From positions 1 to 63,754 of the forward strand of contig CBDCBA010000001.1 in assembly GCA_965214125.1 (NCBI GenBank): a stretch of 63,754 nucleotides of DNA, in the 5' to 3' direction. Origin of the DNA: CBDCBA01 sp965214125 (GTDB taxonomy: Bacteria > Planctomycetota > Phycisphaerae > Tepidisphaerales > Tepidisphaeraceae). Under the pieces are notes generated by a model. It worked only from the letters and a program-made list of their open reading frames with translations, was not told the origin of the DNA and made no database searches. Positions 58,837 through 63,754 of this stretch are shown in pieces. Position 1 is the first letter of the stretch. Each line of letters starts with the position of its first letter. The position numbers were made by a program, and so were the translations under genes.

Positions 58837-60938
58837 CCCGCCAAAGTGGACCCCACCACCGTATCGACGGCCCGCCCGCCGCGCTTGACCGTGCCGCCGG
58901 GAACGACCACCGACCGGACCGTCGCCGACTCCGCCTCGACGCGCCCGCCGGCGAGGACGACCGCGTCGTGCAGGAAGGCCGACTCGTCCACGCTTGCGCC
59001 GCGCTCGACCAGCACGAAGCGGTCATCGATTCCCTCGCCGAACGCGCCCGCGGGCGGCGCGGCGGCACCGCGACGATCGCGACTGTCCTTGCGCACGCGG
59101 TGCAGCGCCGCCAACGCGGCGACGTACTGGGCCGCGTTCCGGACGGGTAGGCCGGTGGGCCGGCGCGTGCGGACCACGCGCACGTCGTGCTGCTTGGCGA
59201 TGGCGGGCAGCGCCTGCTCCTTCATGTCGATGTAGCCCACGCCGTTGATGCCGCGCAGCGCCCGGCACCGCACGAGCATCAGGCCGGCGGGCGTGCCGTC
59301 GTCGTGCGAGACAATGGCCACGTCGGCCCCGCGGGCGAACCGTCGCGCCAGGGCGGCGGCGAGAACGTCCAGTGGCTCGAGCAGCACCTGGTGCGCGCTG
59401 GCGACGAGCAGCAGGTCATCGTCGTCGTAGTCGGCGGCGAGGTCGTGCAGCAGGCCGCCGGTGCCGCGGTGATCGCTGCGGTCGCGCCCGACGGTGAAGG
59501 CGCCTTCGGGCCGGCGAACCACGCCTTCGGGCGCGATCGGGGCTGGGGCGTCGCTTTCGTCGTTGACGATCACACGCGTCGGCAGCCACTCGAGCCCGCC
59601 CGTGTCGGCCGCGGCCTGGCCCCAGCGGAGCCACAGGTCGATCAGGCGCTCCACCGGCCCGCCCGTACGCGCCTCGGGACGATCGCCGCCATCACGCAGG
59701 ACGGGCAACTCGAGCAACGGCCGGTCGATTGCCGTGCGAAACGGGCTCGACCGCGTCCGCCCGCCCAGCAGCACCAGGCCGCGCAGGCCCGCGAGCACGT
59801 CGCGGAGCTGGGCCGCATCGACGGTCGGCTCGCTCGACTCCGCCTGGGCGTCCTCCGCCTCGTCCCGCCGCCGAACGGGTCCCTTGGCCGGCGAGTGCCG
59901 CGCCGCCGGGGCCGGGCGCGTCGAAGCCTCGTTGCTGCCGGCCCGCTCGACGGCCTCCTGGTTCACCCCGCCCGCCAGCCGCGCCGCAACGTCGAGCGGG
60001 CGGTCGGCCCACTGCGTTCCGTTGGCCCAGCGACCCTGCGGCAGATCGGTGAAGACCGGCGAGCCACGCACCAAATGCTGTACCCCGCGCACCGCCGAAC
60101 CGGCCCAAAGCCACCCGGCGAACGGCAGGCCGACCGTCACGTAGCGGCGGAACAACCCGCGCGGGTCGCCCGCAAGCCGCCACAGCCAGCCCATGCCAAT
60201 CGCGCCGGCCAAGCGCGGCGCCACGGGCACGTCGCCGATGAACTCGGCCAGCCCGTCGCCCACGCCGATCCACCAGGCGAAGGGTAGGTCGCTGCGCAAT
60301 TGCTTGATGAGCCGTTCCTGCTCCGGGCTCGGGGCGGCGATCAGGACCACGTCGGGCTTGCCCTCGCGCAGCGCGTCGACCGCGCGGGCTAGGCGTGAGG
60401 GATCATCGGTGGCGTGCGTGCCGAGTTCGTGGGTGCCGGCGATGCGTAGGTAGGGCCACTCGTTCAGCAGCTTTTCGGCCGTCAGCCGCGCGGCGCCGCG
60501 CGTGCCGCCGAGCAGAAAGACGCTGCGGCCATGCTGGACGGCTTCGCGGGCGATGGCGTGGGTCAGCCCACCACCCGCCGCAGCCGCCGGCAGCGTCAGG
60601 CCGCGCAGGCGGCTGGCCCACAGCAGGGGGCGGCCCGATGGCAGGACCAAATCCGCCTCGTCCACGTTGGCGTGGTGGACCACGTCGGTTCGCGCCAGGT
60701 GGAGCTGGTCGAGGTTGACCGTCAACAGCACGCCGCCGCGCAGCCGGGCAAGGCTGGCCATCACGAGCTCGGCCGCGCGGTCGGGCGTGAGCGCGTGGAG
60801 CGTCACGCCCGCCATCCGGACGCCGGGAACCGCCGGGATCACCGGCGCCGGCGCAGCCGTGCGGGCGGCAGTCAGCCGGCGGATGCCAACGGGCTCGGCG
60901 GCGAGCGCTGGCGCGGAATGGGAACTAAGCGAGGACAT
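58833..60938 (-). CDS. WecG/TagA/CpsF glycosyltransferase fused to a nucleotidyltransferase-like domain
   Basis: 701 aa from the ATG at 60938. Residues about 40-230 are a WecG/TagA (GT26) domain: TVNLDQLHLARTD, ADLVLPSGRPLLWASRL, SVFLLGGTRGAARLTAEKLL, DVVLIAAPSPEQERLIKQLR and WWIGVGDGLAEFIGDVPVAP. A Pro/Ala/Glu-rich linker (about 300-345) leads to a divergent sugar-1-phosphate nucleotidyltransferase-like region (GLVLLGGRTRSSPFRTAIDR, DDDLLLVASAHQVLLEPLDV). A left-handed beta-helix-like end follows (GASVDESAFLHDAVVLAGGR). It probably adds a ManNAc-type sugar to a lipid-linked glycan; the second half may be regulatory. The 5' leader contains runs of 8 and 6 C (minus strand). Confidence 0.82.
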   Translation of the reverse strand: MSSLSSHSAPALAAEPVGIRRLTAARTAAPAPVIPAVPGVRMAGVTLHALTPDRAAELVMASLARLRGGVLLTVNLDQLHLARTDVVHHANVDEADLVLPSGRPLLWASRLRGLTLPAAAAGGGLTHAIAREAVQHGRSVFLLGGTRGAARLTAEKLLNEWPYLRIAGTHELGTHATDDPSRLARAVDALREGKPDVVLIAAPSPEQERLIKQLRSDLPFAWWIGVGDGLAEFIGDVPVAPRLAGAIGMGWLWRLAGDPRGLFRRYVTVGLPFAGWLWAGSAVRGVQHLVRGSPVFTDLPQGRWANGTQWADRPLDVAARLAGGVNQEAVERAGSNEASTRPAPAARHSPAKGPVRRRDEAEDAQAESSEPTVDAAQLRDVLAGLRGLVLLGGRTRSSPFRTAIDRPLLELPVLRDGGDRPEARTGGPVERLIDLWLRWGQAAADTGGLEWLPTRVIVNDESDAPAPIAPEGVVRRPEGAFTVGRDRSDHRGTGGLLHDLAADYDDDDLLLVASAHQVLLEPLDVLAAALARRFARGADVAIVSHDDGTPAGLMLVRCRALRGINGVGYIDMKEQALPAIAKQHDVRVVRTRRPTGLPVRNAAQYVAALAALHRVRKDSRDRRGAAAPPAGAFGEGIDDRFVLVERGASVDESAFLHDAVVLAGGRVEAESATVRSVVVPGGTVKRGGRAVDTVVGSTLAG

Positions 60939-61098
60939 CGACACGGCGGGAGTTTCTGGGCCCAACACGGACGCGCTGGCGGGGGGGGCGGGGGGTGTCG
61001 CAGTAGAGTCTAAGGGGTCGCGGCCGCGGGCCCTAGACCTGATTCTGCCCGCGCCCCATCGCCTGTTCGGGCACGCGATACTGACGCCTAAACGCGGG
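60939..61098. other. Leader of the WecG-fusion gene with G/C homopolymers
   Basis: 160 nt between the membrane-protein stop and the ATG at 60938. Plus strand has G8-C-G6 at 60981-60995 (C runs on the coding strand). Minus-strand TAGACT at about 61013-61008 could be a -10. The frame is open upstream with Pro/Ala codons, so an earlier start cannot be excluded. Confidence 0.4.
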
Positions 61099-62172
61099 CT
61101 ATGCGGGGGCGCTCCCGTCATTGCTGAGTCGCCGCGCCAGGTACGTGCGGACCAGCGGCGAGCGCACCAACGCCGCCCGACGCCGCGCGTGCGCCGCCGC
61201 GACCAGCCAGCCGATGCAGATCAACGCCAGTGCCGTCGCTGCCGAAAACGCCGCGCCGCTCCGGGCAACAGCGGCCACCCACAGCATCGCCACGAGGGCG
61301 AGCGCGGCCGACGAGCACGTCCACCCGCGCCGTACCGCCGCGCCGACCGCGAACAGGGTGGCCATCGCGATGAAGGCCGCCGCGCCGCGGGCGGGGAGGG
61401 TCGCGCCGTGGTACTGCTCGAGCAGCACGCTCGGCAGCGTTGCCAGCAGTTGCGCGTCGGCCGTGACGCCAGCGCGAAGGTGAGCGAGCGAGGAGCGAAG
61501 TTCGGGGAGCGGCCAAGCGACGTGCATCTGCGGGAGCGCGTGAACGCCGTACGCCGCCGCCGATCCGCCCGCGAGCAGCAGGGCCGCCACAGCCCGCGCC
61601 AGCACGGGGGCCCGCCCGCTCAGCAGCACCGCGAGCGACAACGGGATCGCCGCAACGGCCGTGAGCGGGATCAGGAGGATCAGGATCGTGGCCGCCACGC
61701 ACGCCAGCACCGCCAGCAGCAGCGCGTGAACGGCGCGGTCGCAGCGTTGCAGGGCCGTGAGCGTGGCGACGAGCGAGAGCGTCGCCAGCGCGGCGACGCT
61801 CGACTGCTCCAAGGCCGGCGCGACGACCAGACCCGGCCAGTACGCAACAAATCCCGCCGCCGCCACGCCCGCGGCGTGGGAGACGACGTCGCCCGCGGCC
61901 TCGGTCGCCCAACGCGACAGCAGGTAGGAGGCCGGAACCAGCGCCGTCGACGCTAGCAACTCGGCAAGGAACGGCGCCGTCAGGGCGTGTTCAAACGCTC
62001 GATTCGATGGCCAGAGCAGCAGGATGGCCCCCAGCCGCGCCGCGAGGCCGCAGCAGCTCAGGGCCAAGACGATCGTCGGCAGGCCCAGGATTTGGCGGCG
62101 GTCGATCCCGCTCAGCTCCAGCTCTGATTCGTCGAAGCCCAGCGAGCGATTGTGGTCTGGATCGGTGCTCAT
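61099..62172 (-). CDS. Uncharacterised multi-pass membrane protein in EPS locus
   Basis: 357 aa. A soluble acidic start (STDPDHNRSLGFDESELELS) precedes nine or so membrane helices separated by short loops. The shape resembles the C-terminal half of GT39/PMT-type glycosyltransferases, but no acidic catalytic loop is present. It may be a glycan polymerase, flippase subunit or degenerate glycosyltransferase. The ATG overlaps the stop of the GT2 gene by four bases (ATGA), so it is co-translated with it. Confidence 0.7.
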   Translation of the reverse strand: MSTDPDHNRSLGFDESELELSGIDRRQILGLPTIVLALSCCGLAARLGAILLLWPSNRAFEHALTAPFLAELLASTALVPASYLLSRWATEAAGDVVSHAAGVAAAGFVAYWPGLVVAPALEQSSVAALATLSLVATLTALQRCDRAVHALLLAVLACVAATILILLIPLTAVAAIPLSLAVLLSGRAPVLARAVAALLLAGGSAAAYGVHALPQMHVAWPLPELRSSLAHLRAGVTADAQLLATLPSVLLEQYHGATLPARGAAAFIAMATLFAVGAAVRRGWTCSSAALALVAMLWVAAVARSGAAFSAATALALICIGWLVAAAHARRRAALVRSPLVRTYLARRLSNDGSAPA

Positions 62173-63215
62173 GTGGGCGCCGAGGGATCGGCGCCCTCTG
62201 CGTCCACATCGGCACGGGCGGGGCTCGGCTTGACCGCCGCCTCGACCGACGCTTGCTCCCGTCCTTCGACGCGGGCGATCAGGTAGGTCGGCCTGCCCTT
62301 GACCTCCAAGAAGATGCGGCTGAGGTACTCGCCGATGATCCCCAGGCTCACCAGTTGCACGCTGCCCAGCAGCGTGACCAGCGCCGCCAGGCTCGGCCAG
62401 CCTCGGTTGAAGCTCGTGATGCGGAAGAGCCCGTCGACAAGCACCCACAGCAGGAACAGCACCGACAGCGCCGCGCAGCAGAGTCCCAGCCGCGTGACCA
62501 GGCGCAGCGGCGCCCCGCTGAAGCTGATGAGCCCGTCCGCCGCCAGCGCGAGGAGCTTGCCGAAGGTGTACTGCGGCTCGCCGGCCGCCCGGGCATCGCG
62601 TTCGTAGGGCACGCCGACCTGCTTGAGCCCCACCCACGTGCGCAGGCCGCGCACAAAGCGCTGGCGTTCCGGCAGGCGGTTGAGCAAATCGACGGCGTGG
62701 CGGTCCATCAGGCAGAAGTCGCCGGCGTCGAGCGGGATCGACACGTCGCTCGTCGCCGCGAGCAGCCGGTAAAACGCCCAGTAGGCCGCCCGCTTGAGCG
62801 GCCCCTCCTTGCGCTTCTGACGCACGGCGTACACCACCTGGTTCCCCTCGCGCCATCGCTCCAGAAAGCGTGGCAGCACCTCGGGCGGGTCCTGCAAATC
62901 GGCGTCCATGACGGCCACGACGTGGCCCGTGGCGAGTTCCAGGCCGGCGGTGATGGCGGCCTGGTGGCCGAAGTTGCGGGTCAGGTGGACCGCAATCGTG
63001 CGCGGGTCGCGGGCGGCAAGGTCGTCGAGCAGGGCCGCCGTGCCGTCGCGGCTGCCGTCGTCGACGAAGAGGAACGTCGCCTCAACGCCGTCCACCGCCC
63101 AGGCATCGGCGCAGGCGGTGAGGCGTGCGTGTGTCTGCGGCAGCACCTCCTGCTCGTTGTGAGCCGGCAGGACGATCGACAGGCGAACGGGCGGCTTCGG
63201 GTCCAAAGGTGGCAC
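62169..63215 (-). CDS. Membrane-bound family 2 glycosyltransferase (DPM1/ArnC/GtrB-like)
   Basis: 348 aa from the GTG at 63215, chosen because TACCGT ends 9 nt upstream and the long hairpin at 63238-63266 lies beyond it. GT-A fold: LSIVLPAHNEQEVLPQTHAR, FLFVDDGSRDGTAALL, LTRNFGHQAAITAGLELATG, VVAVMDADLQDPPEVLPRFL (DxD) and SDVSIPLDAGDFCLMDRHAV. Two C-terminal membrane helices follow (LCCAALSVLFLLWVLVDGLF, LVTLLGSVQLVSLGIIGEYL). It makes polyprenyl-phosphate-linked hexose on the cytoplasmic face. First gene of the five-gene EPS/exosortase operon. Confidence 0.93.
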   Translation of the reverse strand: MPPLDPKPPVRLSIVLPAHNEQEVLPQTHARLTACADAWAVDGVEATFLFVDDGSRDGTAALLDDLAARDPRTIAVHLTRNFGHQAAITAGLELATGHVVAVMDADLQDPPEVLPRFLERWREGNQVVYAVRQKRKEGPLKRAAYWAFYRLLAATSDVSIPLDAGDFCLMDRHAVDLLNRLPERQRFVRGLRTWVGLKQVGVPYERDARAAGEPQYTFGKLLALAADGLISFSGAPLRLVTRLGLCCAALSVLFLLWVLVDGLFRITSFNRGWPSLAALVTLLGSVQLVSLGIIGEYLSRIFLEVKGRPTYLIARVEGREQASVEAAVKPSPARADVDAEGADPSAPT

Positions 63216-63224
63216 GGGCGGCGG

Positions 63225-63230
63225 ACGGTA
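63225..63230 (-). promoter_or_regulatory. -10 box TACCGT, EPS operon
   Basis: Minus-strand TACCGT ends 9 nt before the GTG at 63215 and would start the whole EPS/exosortase operon. Confidence 0.45.
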
Positions 63231-63237
63231 AACGAAC

Positions 63238-63266
63238 GGGGGCCGCGGGACGAACCCGCGGCCCCC
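63238..63266. terminator. Strong hairpin in divergent gap
   Basis: Perfect 12-bp stem (63238-63249 / 63255-63266) with a 5-nt loop, immediately upstream of the EPS operon -10 box. No gene ends here, so it may be a boundary, an antisense terminator or a protein site rather than an ordinary terminator. Confidence 0.45.
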
Positions 63267-63392
63267 GCAACACGCCGATTCCCATGCGTGAACCGGGCTG
63301 CGCCAAGCGACAATGCCATCGATATCGGCCCAAGGCGAGCGAAACGGCCCATTGGGGCAGCGTCCCATAACGCGCCGCGGCCGGCGGGCCCT

Positions 63393-63398
63393 TACCAT
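63393..63398 (+). promoter_or_regulatory. -10 box TACCAT, osmC-like gene
   Basis: Ends 6 nt before the ATG at 63405. Confidence 0.5.
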
Positions 63399-63404
63399 CG
63401 CCGC

Positions 63405-63754
63405 ATGGCCCACGTCACCACGACCGCCGTCTACGAGGGCGACCTGAAGGTCGTTGCCACCCACCCCGACAGCGGCGTCTCCCTGCGAACCGCCGCCCCG
63501 GTCGACAACAACGGCGACGGATCGAGCTTCAGCCCAACCGACCTGGTCGGCGTCGCCGTGGCGACGTGCATGCTCACGATCATGGGCATCGTCGCCAATC
63601 GCGACGGGCTGAGCCTTGAGGGGACGCGCGTCGAGACGGACAAGCACATGGTCGCCGACCCCAAGCGCCGCATCGGCCGCCTCGACCTGCGCTTCGCGCT
63701 GCCCGCGCACGTCGATGACGCCGCGCTGGAGAAGCTCCAGCGGGCGGCGGAGGC
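63405..63754 (+). CDS. OsmC family protein (partial)
   Basis: The first 116 codons; the gene runs off the right edge. OsmC/Ohr fold: HVTTTAVYEGDLKVVATHPD, FSPTDLVGVAVATCMLTIMG with the first catalytic Cys, LEGTRVETDKHMVADPKRRI and LRFALPAHVDDAALEKL. The second Cys should lie beyond the edge. The family reduces organic hydroperoxides with thiols in the cytoplasm; this sequence is closer to YhfA/OsmC-like than to Ohr. The ATG is 6 nt after a TACCAT box. Confidence 0.9.
   Translation, partial: MAHVTTTAVYEGDLKVVATHPDSGVSLRTAAPVDNNGDGSSFSPTDLVGVAVATCMLTIMGIVANRDGLSLEGTRVETDKHMVADPKRRIGRLDLRFALPAHVDDAALEKLQRAAE

Noticed and set aside
1..63754. Search for tRNA, rRNA, CRISPR, integrase, transposase or a known defence system
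   Set aside because: Read through both strands by eye, I found no T-loop-like tRNA ends, no repeat-spacer array and no recognisable mobile-element or defence enzyme. A covariance-model scan could still find a missed small RNA.

Overview
The window is a contiguous piece of a GC-rich (roughly two-thirds G+C or more) Gram-negative chromosome carrying about 56 protein genes. I saw no rRNA, tRNA, CRISPR array, transposase or integrase. Outer-membrane functions (lpxK, an MsbA-like exporter), late flagellar genes (fliD, fliS), an exosortase with EPS glycosyltransferases, a TIGR03790 protein and small zinc-ribbon membrane proteins of the 'CxxCGY..GLP..G.CPECG' type together suggest a planctomycete, probably of the Phycisphaerae. 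That placement is inference from gene content.

Layout. 0-8.9 kb: a TIGR03790 protein, an AsmA-like protein, a sugar oxidoreductase/isomerase/nitroreductase run, a cardiolipin-synthase-like enzyme, Mrp and an ArnT-like glycosyltransferase. 8.9-17.4 kb: rtcB behind a structured leader, an EEP-family enzyme, zinc-ribbon proteins, a YyaL-like protein with a DsbD-like tail, and pepA. 17.4-22.8 kb: fliS-fliD, a cysteine-cluster protein and a TAXI-type binding protein. 22.8-31 kb: gluQ-lpxK, an ACT protein, NUDIX, rhamnose mutarotase, sulfatase, thiG. 31-40.2 kb: a small accessory patch with a duplicated thiG 3' end, a low-GC ORF, rsmG, a cytosine deaminase, a DksA/histone-H1-like fusion, sod, lspA-ribD, a sugar kinase and several GTAG-type palindromic repeats. 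40.2-49.4 kb: an acyl-CoA-dehydrogenase-like gene with an S4-less TlyA, GH78, DinB, a large membrane protein and an ABC exporter. 49.4-52.8 kb: a three-gene DUF3618/holin-X envelope-stress-type operon. 52.9-55.9 kb: sucA. 56.1-63.2 kb: a five-gene EPS/exosortase operon, followed by osmC at the right edge.

Two window-wide patterns matter. First, 23 genes have a TANNNT hexamer ending only 5-9 nt before the start codon, the signature of leaderless transcription. I used it to choose several starts. Second, four genes are broken by single- or two-base length differences, mostly in C/G runs, which look more like sequencing indels than decay.

The most unusual local features are the thiG 3'-end duplication around a 79-aa gene, the REPIN-like palindromes (one supplies the stop codon of rsmG and the -10 box of the next gene), and the hairpin-rich rtcB leader.
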